NCBI GenBank assembly: GCA_041844915.1
Contig: JBGZBY010000005.1
Location: 1 to 30,125, forward strand
Reading direction: 5' to 3'
DNA length: 30,125 bases
DNA from: W11650 sp041844915
GTDB taxonomy: Bacteria; Bacillota; Clostridia; Lachnospirales; Vallitaleaceae
In this document: positions 14,710-22,159 of the stretch, piece by piece
Layout of the letters: each line of letters opens with the position of its first letter
Numbering within the stretch: the stretch's first letter is position 1
Notes under the pieces: generated by a model
The model's input: only the letters and a program-made list of their open reading frames with translations
What the model was told of the DNA's origin: nothing
Database searches by the model: none
Position numbers and translations under genes: made by a program

Positions 14710-14786
14710 GTGAAAAACTTTGTGGAAATAGCGGGAGGATGGCATTTCTGACAGAAAGAATAATTTATTTTTGGATATTTTATCAA

Positions 14787-14815
14787 TTGTCGGCTATTTG
14801 ATTTTAAGGTATATT
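14787..14815 (+). promoter_or_regulatory. Sigma-A promoter of the sugar ABC ATPase gene
   Basis: TTGTCG (14787-14792) and TATATT (14810-14815) are 17 bases apart. The leader is about 100 bases and contains a small GCTTC/GAAGC hairpin at 14848-14860. Confidence 0.6.
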
Positions 14816-14921
14816 ATTAGCGATAAAGCTTGAAATACATGTGTACGGCTTCGTAGAAGCTGGCGGTAAGTGCAAATGTTCATCAGGCGAAATATGTATT
14901 TTTAGAAGGGAGCTATTATCA

Positions 14922-16031
14922 ATGGCAAGTCTATCTTTAAGAAATGTGAAAAAAGTATATTCCGGTAATGTTACAGCGGTTTCGGATTTTAATCTTGAAA
15001 TTGCGGACAAGGAATTTATCATTTTTGTCGGACCTTCCGGCTGCGGTAAAACAACGACTCTGCGTATGATCGCAGGCTTGGAGGAAATTACCGAGGGCGA
15101 GCTTTATATTGGAGATCGTCTGGTTAACGATGTTGAGCCGAAGGACAGAGATATTGCGATGGTATTCCAAAACTATGCGCTTTATCCTCATATGACGGTT
15201 TATGATAATATGGCGTTTGGCCTTAAGCTGCGCAAGACTCCGAAGGAGGAGATCGAAAGAAGAGTTAGAGAAGCGGCAAAGATTCTTGGAATCGAAGCTC
15301 TTTTGGATCGCCGTCCGAAGGCTCTTTCCGGCGGACAGCGTCAGCGTGTTGCAATGGGCCGCGCAATCGTGCGGGAGCCGAAGGTATTCTTAATGGATGA
15401 GCCTTTATCTAACCTTGACGCAAAGCTGCGTGTGCAGATGCGTGTTGAGATTTCCAAGCTGCATAAAAAGCTGCAAACCACGATTATTTATGTAACCCAT
15501 GATCAGGTCGAGGCTATGACGCTGGGTACCCGTATCGTTGTTATGAAGGACGGCGTAATTCAGCAGGTGGATTCTCCGTCGACCCTGTACTCCAAGCCGG
15601 CAAACCTGTTCGTAGCAGGCTTCATCGGTTCTCCGCAGATGAACTTTATTGAAGCGGTAGTATCCAAGTCGGATAATCGTGCGAAGCTTACTTTCGGCGC
15701 CAATTCCGTAGTGCTGTCGGCTGAAAAATCAAAGGCTGTATTAGACGGCGGATATGAAGGCAAGACGGTTATCTTGGGCATTCGTCCAGAGGATATCCAT
15801 GATGAAGAAAACTTCATGGCCAACAAGGAAGCGGTGGTTAATTTTGAGGTTGCCGTTACCGAAATGCTGGGCGCAGAGGTTATCTTAATCGGAAGCATTG
15901 AAAACTTTGACACGACGGCAAAAGTTGGTCCGCGTTCGACCGCTAAAGCAGGAGATAAGATTCAACTGGCCTTTGATGTAGAAAGAATCCATGTCTTTGA
16001 TAAGGATACGGAAAAAGTAATAACAAACTAA
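14922..16031 (+). CDS. Sugar ABC transporter ATPase, MalK/MsmX/UgpC type
   Basis: A 369-residue ATPase that powers carbohydrate ABC importers. The Walker A motif is GPSGCGKTT (37-45). The Q-loop is in VFQNYALYPHMTVYDNMAF, the ABC signature is LSGGQRQR, Walker B is VFLMDEPLSNLD, and the switch is VTHDQVEA. The region after ~240 carries the regulatory TOBE-like domain with LGIRPEDIHD. No permease or sugar-binding gene is adjacent, so this is probably a shared ATPase serving several importers, as MsmX does in B. subtilis. The start ATG has GGGAG upstream; an in-frame ATG 27 codons earlier has no support. Its codon use is noticeably richer in highly expressed codons than its neighbours. Confidence 0.93.
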   Translation: MASLSLRNVKKVYSGNVTAVSDFNLEIADKEFIIFVGPSGCGKTTTLRMIAGLEEITEGELYIGDRLVNDVEPKDRDIAMVFQNYALYPHMTVYDNMAFGLKLRKTPKEEIERRVREAAKILGIEALLDRRPKALSGGQRQRVAMGRAIVREPKVFLMDEPLSNLDAKLRVQMRVEISKLHKKLQTTIIYVTHDQVEAMTLGTRIVVMKDGVIQQVDSPSTLYSKPANLFVAGFIGSPQMNFIEAVVSKSDNRAKLTFGANSVVLSAEKSKAVLDGGYEGKTVILGIRPEDIHDEENFMANKEAVVNFEVAVTEMLGAEVILIGSIENFDTTAKVGPRSTAKAGDKIQLAFDVERIHVFDKDTEKVITN

Positions 16032-16046
16032 ACAAAAATATGTTAA

Positions 16047-16091
16047 AAAAAAGAGGAAATGCACAAATTTTTGCTTTCCTCTTTTTTTTTT
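16047..16091 (+). terminator. Strong intrinsic terminator after the sugar ABC ATPase
   Basis: AAAAGAGGAAA and TTTCCTCTTTT pair in a long stem extended by GCA/TGC, followed by about ten T. The matching A run on the left could let it work in both directions. Confidence 0.9.
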
Positions 16092-16099
16092 GCACAAAA

Positions 16100-16110
16100 T
16101 GCTATACAAT
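16100..16110 (+). promoter_or_regulatory. Candidate promoter of the CdaR-type regulator gene
   Basis: TGC-TATACAAT at 16100-16110 gives an extended -10 or a TACAAT hexamer. The normal -35 region falls in the T run of the preceding terminator, so this depends on the -10 alone. Confidence 0.4.
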
Positions 16111-16199
16111 GAATAATAGTGAGGAATTTATGGACAGATATTCGTTTGCAGCTTTTTCATAAAAAAGCGCTTTGATGAATTTGAACATAATGGCAGATT

Positions 16200-16212
16200 G
16201 GTTCAGCGAACC
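16200..16212. promoter_or_regulatory. Small palindrome upstream of the CdaR-type gene
   Basis: GGTTC and GAACC are inverted around AGC, ending 4 bases before the ribosome-binding site. It could be an operator or a short leader hairpin. Confidence 0.25.
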
Positions 16213-16228
16213 GGTAAAGGAGAAGAAA

Positions 16229-17323
16229 ATGATTTCAAATCAAATTTTACAAACGACAATTGAAGGACTCAAAACAATTACCCGAATGGATTTGACCGTT
16301 ATGGATGCAGAGGGAAGAGTATTGGCTTCCACGGAAGAAGATACTTTTGGCGACTATAATTTTTCGGTTGTAGATTTTGTTAATTCGCAGGCGGAAAGTC
16401 AATTGGTGCAGGGATATCAGTTCTTTAAAGTGTTTGATGAAGCGACGGTGGAATATATCATCACTGTTAAGGGCGAGGCCGAGGATGTTTACAAGATCGG
16501 AAAGATTGCCTCCTTTCAGATTCAGAATCTCCTAGTTGCGTATAAAGAGCGGTTTGATAAGGATAATTTTATTAAAAATTTATTATTGGACAATTTGCTT
16601 TTGGTAGATATTTATAATCGCTCCAAAAAGCTGCATATTGAAGCCGATATTCCGCGGGTCGCTTTGATCGTAGAAACCAAGCTGGAAAAGGACAACAGCT
16701 CTCTGGAAGTGGTAAAAAGCCTGTTTTCGCCAAAATCACAGGACTTTATTACGGCGGTTGACGAAAAAAATATTATTATCGTTAAGGCGCTTAAGCCGAC
16801 CGATACCCGAAAGGACATTATTAATTTAGCCAATATGATTGTAGATACCATCAATTCCGAAGCGATGAGCCAAGCATATGTCGCCATCGGCACAGTGGTC
16901 AACGATATTAAGGATGTATCCAAATCCTATAAGGAGGCGAAGATGTCCTTGGAGGTCGGCAAGATATTCTATCAGGAATACAATGTAATCGCCTATGAGA
17001 ATCTTGGTATCGGCCGCTTAATCTATCAGCTGCCGATAGCGCTTTGCCGCATGTTTATTGATGAAATTTTCCACGGTAAGTCGCCGGATCAGTTTGATGA
17101 AGAAACTCTGACGACCATCAACAAATTTTTTGAGAATAGCCTGAACGTTTCGGAGACCTCAAGGCAGCTTTATATTCACAGAAATACTTTGGTATATCGC
17201 TTGGATAAGCTGCAAAAAAATACCGGACTGGATCTGAGAGTCTTTGAAGATGCGATTACCTTTAAAATCGCTTTAATGGTAGTGCGTTATATGAGATATA
17301 TGCAGGATAACAGCATGTATTAA
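16229..17323 (+). CDS. CdaR/PucR-family transcriptional regulator (sugar diacid regulator type)
   Basis: A 364-residue cytoplasmic regulator. The N-terminal ~130 residues match the putative sugar-diacid recognition domain (TTIEGLKTITRMDLTVMDA, then GRVLASTEEDTFGDY). A middle GGDEF-like domain follows (about 155-275). The C-terminal PucR-type helix-turn-helix is in FFENSLNVSETSRQLYIHR followed by NTLVYRLDKLQ. The start ATG at 16229 is chosen for AAAGGAG 6 bases upstream; an in-frame ATG at 16172 has no ribosome-binding site. It lies between a sugar ABC ATPase and ftsE but each has its own promoter or spacing, so its targets are not evident. The GGTTC-AGC-GAACC palindrome just before its start could be an autoregulatory site. 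Confidence 0.85.
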   Translation: MISNQILQTTIEGLKTITRMDLTVMDAEGRVLASTEEDTFGDYNFSVVDFVNSQAESQLVQGYQFFKVFDEATVEYIITVKGEAEDVYKIGKIASFQIQNLLVAYKERFDKDNFIKNLLLDNLLLVDIYNRSKKLHIEADIPRVALIVETKLEKDNSSLEVVKSLFSPKSQDFITAVDEKNIIIVKALKPTDTRKDIINLANMIVDTINSEAMSQAYVAIGTVVNDIKDVSKSYKEAKMSLEVGKIFYQEYNVIAYENLGIGRLIYQLPIALCRMFIDEIFHGKSPDQFDEETLTTINKFFENSLNVSETSRQLYIHRNTLVYRLDKLQKNTGLDLRVFEDAITFKIALMVVRYMRYMQDNSMY

Positions 17324-17350
17324 ATCCGCTTGACGGTATAGCCTGTTTTG

Positions 17351-17387
17351 CGGAAGCTTTTTGGCGGAACTGCGCCGGAAGCTTCCG
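17351..17387 (+). other. Hairpin in the spacer before ftsE
   Basis: CGGAAGCTT and AAGCTTCCG are perfect 9-base arms, with an inner GGCG/CGCC stem. There is no U run. It could end the regulator transcript poorly, or be a leader structure for ftsE. A long purine-rich stretch with the ftsE ribosome-binding site follows. Confidence 0.45.
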
Positions 17388-17467
17388 TTATGGGGAAAAA
17401 TCAGGATTATGGAGGGCTGGGGGCGGAGTGAATCGACGGAGGAATACAGAAAAAGATAGGAGAAAAA

Positions 17468-18169
17468 ATGATTAAGCTGGAGGATGTGACGAAGGAATAT
17501 CCGGGCGGCGTCAAGGCGCTGGATAAGGTTTCGTTTCAGATTGGCAAAGGGGAGTTTGTCTTTATCGTTGGGGACAGCGGGTCAGGCAAGACCACTCTAT
17601 TTAAGTTGCTGCTGCGGGAAATCGAAGCCAGCAGCGGCGCTATTTATATTGAAGGCGTGGATATTGCCCGTATTCACAAAAATAAAGTACCTAAGCTGCG
17701 CCGGAGCTTGGGCGTGGTGTTTCAAGATTTTCGCCTGCTCAAGGACAGAACGGTTTACGAAAATGTTGCTTTTGCTTTGGAGGTGACGGAAACTCCGTAT
17801 TCGACGATTCGCAAGACGGTGCCGGCGCTCCTGAATATGGTAGGCTTAAAGGGTTATGAAAAAAAGAAGCCGAGCCAGCTTTCCGGCGGGGAGCAGCAAA
17901 GAGTAGCCTTGGCAAGAGCGATTGCCAACAACCCGCCCATCCTTTTGGCAGACGAGCCGACTGGAAATCTTGATCCAGAGCGGTCTTGGGCGATTATTCG
18001 CCTGCTTAAAGATATCAATCTGCGCGGGACGACAGTCGTAGTCATCACCCATGACAGAGAGATTGTCAATTCCATGAAAAAAAGGGTGATCACCATTCAG
18101 GATGGAAAAATTGTTCGCGACGACGCAAAAGGAGAGTATTGGCATGAGCTTTCGCACACTGGGATATAG
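17468..18169 (+). CDS. ftsE: Cell division ATP-binding protein FtsE
   Basis: A 233-residue ABC ATPase. With FtsX it forms a membrane complex that does not transport a substrate but activates peptidoglycan hydrolases at the septum or side wall. Walker A is GDSGSGKTT (36-44), the Q-loop is VVFQDFRLLKDRTVYENVAF, the signature is LSGGEQQR, and Walker B is ILLADEPTGNLD. The switch is VITHDREIV. These sequences are diagnostic for FtsE. The start follows AGGAG. The 3' end overlaps ftsX by 26 bases, so the pair is translationally coupled. The downstream M23 peptidase is the likely extracellular partner. Confidence 0.96.
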   Translation: MIKLEDVTKEYPGGVKALDKVSFQIGKGEFVFIVGDSGSGKTTLFKLLLREIEASSGAIYIEGVDIARIHKNKVPKLRRSLGVVFQDFRLLKDRTVYENVAFALEVTETPYSTIRKTVPALLNMVGLKGYEKKKPSQLSGGEQQRVALARAIANNPPILLADEPTGNLDPERSWAIIRLLKDINLRGTTVVVITHDREIVNSMKKRVITIQDGKIVRDDAKGEYWHELSHTGI

Positions 18170-19052
18170 CTTCTTCCATGGGCTGGAAAATATGTTTAAA
18201 AACGGCTGGATGTCGATTATCTCTATCATGACCATTGCCATCAATATTTTTGTTATTGTCGTTTTTTACACGGTGGTGACCAATATAGACTTTATGATGG
18301 AGGAATTTGAAAAAAATATCGGTGTGGCGGTGTTTTTTGAGAAGGATACGCCAGAGGAGAAGATCTTTGAATTGAAGGAGAAGATGGAAAAGCGCTCCGA
18401 GGTTTATCGTGTTGAGTATATCTCGGCGGAGGTAGCATGGCAAAGTTTTAAGGAACAGTATTTTGGGCAGAGAGAGGAGCTTTTGAGCGGCTTTGGGGAG
18501 GACAATCCGCTGGCAGAATCGGCGTCGTTGCAAATTTCCTTGGCGGATATTTCCATGCAGGGCACGCTGGTGCGGGTTTTGCAGGCGGAGAGTATCGTCC
18601 GCTATGTGCGGGAAACGAGGGATGTTACCTATGTGATAGAAGCGCTCAATAAGCTTGTGACCTATATCAGCATAGGACTTTTGACGATTTTGATTTTGCT
18701 GGCATTGTTTCTGATTTCCAATACGATTCGCCTGGCAGTTACCTTGAGAAATGAAGAAATCAGCATTATGCGCTATATCGGCGCCAGAAATATGATGATT
18801 CGGGGGCCTTTTTTGGTGGAAGGCATTTTGATTGGACTGATTGGAGCGATGATTCCCTTGGGAATTTTTTATTATATTTATCCGGGGATCGTGATTCAGA
18901 TTCAAAAAAATTATATGATATTAAGCGATTATCTTATTTTTTTAAGCAGAGAAAGGATTTTACAGGTTCTGATTCCGATTGCCTTAGCGGCGGGAGCCGG
19001 AATTGGTTTTATCGGTAGTCGTTTGGCGGTTGGCAAATATTTAAAGGCTTAA
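18144..19052 (+). CDS. ftsX: Cell division protein FtsX
   Basis: A 302-residue integral membrane protein. The first transmembrane helix (~22-45) is followed by an extracellular domain (~46-165). Three more helices follow at ~170-198, 223-245 and 270-295, as expected for FtsX. The conserved FFEKDTPEEKI and RYIGARNMMIRGPFLVEG blocks are seen. The ATG at 18144 has GGAG 9 bases upstream and lies inside the ftsE 3' end; an earlier in-frame start at 18102 would add 14 residues without support. It passes ATP-driven movement of FtsE to a hydrolase outside the membrane, probably the next gene's product. Confidence 0.95.
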   Translation: MSFRTLGYSFFHGLENMFKNGWMSIISIMTIAINIFVIVVFYTVVTNIDFMMEEFEKNIGVAVFFEKDTPEEKIFELKEKMEKRSEVYRVEYISAEVAWQSFKEQYFGQREELLSGFGEDNPLAESASLQISLADISMQGTLVRVLQAESIVRYVRETRDVTYVIEALNKLVTYISIGLLTILILLALFLISNTIRLAVTLRNEEISIMRYIGARNMMIRGPFLVEGILIGLIGAMIPLGIFYYIYPGIVIQIQKNYMILSDYLIFLSRERILQVLIPIALAAGAGIGFIGSRLAVGKYLKA

Positions 19053-19123
19053 GAGAGGCGTTTTAGAGATTGAGAAGAATTTTCTGCTTCTAAAGCGGAG
19101 CTTTGAGAAACAGGAGGGAAAAA

Positions 19124-20311
19124 ATGAAGCGAGCTATTTTTAGAGCAGGTCTCGCTCTGTGCATTACATTGGCGTTTTCCTGCATTGCCTACGGAACCAG
19201 CGTGCTGAAGGATATGCAGAAGCAGCAGAAGGCAATTCAGCAGCAGATGAAGCAGAACTATGAGGAGCTGAAGGCCAAAAAAAATGAAATTTCCTCGATT
19301 CATCAGGAGATTTTGAAATATGATCAGCAGTATGTTGAGGTTCAGCAGGTTTTGGATGTGCTGGAGGACAGGCTGGTGCAAAAAAAAGCGGAGATCGAGG
19401 TCACACAGGCAGATCTGGTCAAGGCAAAGGAAAAAGAGGAGATTTATTATCAGAATACCAAGGAGCGGATTCGGGTAATGTATGAATATGGCAATACCGA
19501 ATATATTGCTGTGCTCTTAGAGTCCGATAATGCCATGGACTTTTATAATCGGCTGGAATATCTGAATAAGATTGTAGAATATGACAAAACGATGCTTTTG
19601 CGCCTAGAAGATATCCGAGAGGAAATAGAGGAAACAGAGGGGCGACTGATTATTGAAAAGGCGGAGATGGAGCATACCCAGGCGGAAACACTAATTCGCA
19701 AAAATGAGATTGAAAATATCAGGGTCTTAAAGACGCAGCAGATAGCGGAAGCGGAAAAAAGCAAGGCATACCTAGAGGAAGAAATTAAAGAAAGGCAAAG
19801 AGAAGAAGCGGCTTTGAATAAAAAGATCGAGGAGCATATTGCGGCGATCGAAAGAGAAAGGCAAAAGCAGGCTGCGACTGCTCTGAAATTCCAAGGGGGG
19901 CTGTTGCAATGGCCGCTGCCCGGATATAGTAGAATTACCTCTGGATTTGGTCCGAGGATTGATCCTATTACCAAACGTACCGGAGCAATGCACAACGGAA
20001 CGGATATCGGAGCGCCGAACGGAACGCCGATTTATGCGGCGGCGGACGGACAGGTGATTTATGCAGGCTGGATGAACGGTTATGGCAATACGATTATGAT
20101 TGATCATGGAAAAAATGCCAACGGGCAGCATGTGATTACTCTTTATGCCCATTGCTCCAGTTTGACGGTAACTAAAAATACCAATGTTATCGGCGGAAAG
20201 ACTGTAGTCGGCAAAGTAGGCAGTACCGGACGCTCGACTGGCAATCATTTGCATTTTGGTTTGAAAATAGGGAATTCATGGGTAGATCCAATGAAAAATA
20301 CCAGTAAATAG
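19124..20311 (+). CDS. Coiled-coil M23 (LytM-type) peptidoglycan hydrolase, EnvC-like
   Basis: A 395-residue secreted protein: a signal peptide (1-24, cleavage near SCIAYG), a long coiled coil (about 30-260) rich in Gln, Glu and Lys, and a C-terminal M23 peptidase domain (about 270-390). Zinc ligands His290, Asp294 and His377 (HNGTD, HLHFG) and catalytic His343 and His375 are all present. It should therefore be a working endopeptidase, unlike E. coli EnvC, which is a non-catalytic activator. The layout resembles PcsB/CwlO partners of FtsEX, where the coiled coil docks to FtsX. AGGAGGG precedes the ATG. It lies 71 bases after ftsX, supporting the partnership. Confidence 0.93.
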   Translation: MKRAIFRAGLALCITLAFSCIAYGTSVLKDMQKQQKAIQQQMKQNYEELKAKKNEISSIHQEILKYDQQYVEVQQVLDVLEDRLVQKKAEIEVTQADLVKAKEKEEIYYQNTKERIRVMYEYGNTEYIAVLLESDNAMDFYNRLEYLNKIVEYDKTMLLRLEDIREEIEETEGRLIIEKAEMEHTQAETLIRKNEIENIRVLKTQQIAEAEKSKAYLEEEIKERQREEAALNKKIEEHIAAIERERQKQAATALKFQGGLLQWPLPGYSRITSGFGPRIDPITKRTGAMHNGTDIGAPNGTPIYAAADGQVIYAGWMNGYGNTIMIDHGKNANGQHVITLYAHCSSLTVTKNTNVIGGKTVVGKVGSTGRSTGNHLHFGLKIGNSWVDPMKNTSK

Positions 20312-20590
20312 GTTAAATTCTCTGCCGTCTTTTTTGACGCTGCTTTAAGGCGGGCTTTTGCAGCTTTGACGCAGCTAGGGGCAGTGGGCGGCTGTCTTGC
20401 TTGTTGGTGAGCGCCTTCCTTTCGGGAAGGGAAAAACCGGAGCAGCAGCGAAAAACAGAGGGCGGCTTTCTTTTGGCAGGAAGGCTTGACCGGAAAAATA
20501 TAGAAAGAAAATCGGCAGGCTTATTCGGAGCGCGGTTTTTGACTGTGAAATCGACCGGACGGCAGGCAGAGAAAACAGAAAGGAAACAGG

Positions 20591-21859
20591 ATGAAAGCAA
20601 AATATTATTGGCTCGGGGTATTATCGACTCTGCTGGTCGTCGCGCTGGTCTGGCTCGGCATTTTGGTGGTAGATAATACACGCAGTTTGTTGGAGCAACT
20701 TCCGTCGACAGAGTCGGCGATTACCGCAGGAAATGCCAAGGCAAGCGTTACTGGCAGCAGTACGAAGCCGGAGAGATGGTTTTACTCAAAAATCAGAGAT
20801 ATTGATCATCAGCTGGGGCTTCACTATATTGAAGAAATCGACAAAAGCAAGATGTATGAAGAGGCGGTCAAGGCCTATGTGGCGGCGCTGGGCGACCCAT
20901 ATACCAACTACTTGACCAAGGAGGAATACGAGGCGTTTGAGCAGGATCTGGCGGCAACCTATGACGGAATTGGCGCTCCGATTGTTAAGGATAAGGAAAC
21001 CATGCTGGTCATGATTGTTTCGCCGTATAAGGATTCTCCGGCAGAAAAGGCAGGACTTAGGACAGGAGATATTATCCTAGCGGTGGATGGAGTTGACACT
21101 ACGGGCATGGATCCCGATGAGGTTGCCAGAAGAATTCGCGGTGAAAAGGGAACGGAGATTGTTTTGACGATCCGCCGCGATACTGAAGGAAAAACGGCGA
21201 CCATGGATATTTCCGTTGTCAGAGCGACTATTACCATTCCTACGATTTCAGCCAAAATGTTGGAGGATAGCATTGGCTATATTGCAATTTATGGCTTTGA
21301 TGCACCGACTGCCGAGCAATTCAAAACAGAGCTGCGGAATTTGCAGGCGCAGGGGCTTAAGGGATTGGTTATCGACCTGCGAGGCAATCCCGGCGGGTAT
21401 CTGGAGATTGCGACACAGATTGCCGATGAGATTATCCTGCGGGGACTGGTTGTGTATATTGAGGATAAAAACGGTAACCGAGAGGAATTTTCGGCGATCA
21501 ATGCCGCTAAACTGGAGATACCGATTGCCGTGCTGGTGGATCAGGGCAGCGCTTCGGCTTCGGAGATTTTAGCGGGGGCACTTAAGGATCATGAGCTGGC
21601 CACCATTGTTGGAACGACGACCTTCGGAAAAGGTCTGGTGCAGAATACCTTTCCATTTTTGGACGGATCGGCGCTGAAGGTGACGATTGCCAAATATTAT
21701 ACGCCGAATGGGGAATATATCCATAGCAAGGGGATTGAACCGCATGTAAAGGTTGAGCTGGAGAAGCCGGAAACGGGGAGCAGCGCAGCGCAGAGCAGCG
21801 GAGGAATGGATAATCAGTTGCGGAAGGCATGGGAGATTGTAAAAGAGAAGCTAAGATAA
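20591..21859 (+). CDS. S41-family C-terminal processing peptidase
   Basis: A 422-residue protease tethered by one N-terminal transmembrane helix (about 6-28). A PDZ domain (about 110-200) recognises substrate tails, and the S41 catalytic domain follows. The Ser-Lys dyad is Ser322 in GSASASEIL and Lys347 in TFGKGLVQ, 25 residues apart as in CtpA/Prc. The fold motif DLRGNPGGYLEIA is also present. The active site is expected outside the membrane, and it may trim or degrade envelope proteins. Its place after the M23 hydrolase gene suggests it could limit that hydrolase, as CtpA-type proteases do in other bacteria. AAAGGAAACAGG precedes the start. A terminator follows. Confidence 0.94.
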   Translation: MKAKYYWLGVLSTLLVVALVWLGILVVDNTRSLLEQLPSTESAITAGNAKASVTGSSTKPERWFYSKIRDIDHQLGLHYIEEIDKSKMYEEAVKAYVAALGDPYTNYLTKEEYEAFEQDLAATYDGIGAPIVKDKETMLVMIVSPYKDSPAEKAGLRTGDIILAVDGVDTTGMDPDEVARRIRGEKGTEIVLTIRRDTEGKTATMDISVVRATITIPTISAKMLEDSIGYIAIYGFDAPTAEQFKTELRNLQAQGLKGLVIDLRGNPGGYLEIATQIADEIILRGLVVYIEDKNGNREEFSAINAAKLEIPIAVLVDQGSASASEILAGALKDHELATIVGTTTFGKGLVQNTFPFLDGSALKVTIAKYYTPNGEYIHSKGIEPHVKVELEKPETGSSAAQSSGGMDNQLRKAWEIVKEKLR

Positions 21860-21889
21860 CAAGCAAAGAAAATTTCACAAAATGAAAGG

Positions 21890-21940
21890 TCGCTAAGATG
21901 GAAGCTAATATTAATTAAAGCTCCGTTTTAGCGGCTTTTT
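21890..21940 (+). terminator. Intrinsic terminator after the S41 protease gene
   Basis: CGCTAA...GGAAGCT pairs with AGCTCC...TTAGCG around an AT-rich loop, followed by a run of five T after a GC step. It closes the ftsE-to-protease unit. Confidence 0.75.
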
Positions 21941-22080
21941 GTATTTGCAGCTCAGCAAGAGTGCGCGCTTAGTATCCTGCTAGAAAAAGCAATAAAAGAG
22001 GGAGTATTAAAATTTTGTCTTAATCCTTAACAAGCTAAAAACAGCGTACCTACTCGGTATAAAATTTCCTGCCGCAAATA

Positions 22081-22094
22081 CGAACAAATATTCG
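22081..22094. promoter_or_regulatory. LexA (SOS) box upstream of uvrB
   Basis: CGAACAAATATTCG matches the Gram-positive LexA/DinR operator CGAAC-N4-GTTCG except at one position. It lies just upstream of the uvrB promoter, where bound LexA would block RNA polymerase. SOS control of uvrBA is well established in Firmicutes. Confidence 0.85.
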
Positions 22095-22123
22095 GATTGG
22101 GACTATACTTTTTGCAGGGAATT

Positions 22124-22132
22124 TGATATAAT
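22124..22132 (+). promoter_or_regulatory. Extended -10 promoter of uvrB-uvrA
   Basis: TGA-TATAAT at 22124-22132 is a perfect extended -10. The region 17 bases upstream is TATACT, a poor -35. The LexA box ends 30 bases before the -10. The leader is about 20 bases, with AAAGGAG as ribosome-binding site. Confidence 0.8.
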
Positions 22133-22159
22133 GAAAAACAAAGCAAAAGGAGAGCCAAT

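Noticed and set aside
20312..20590. Open frame and hairpins between the M23 and S41 genes
   Set aside because: The frame overlaps the S41 start region in another phase and has no ribosome-binding site. The CCTTCC/GGAAGG hairpin at 20414-20430 has no U run and no evident role.
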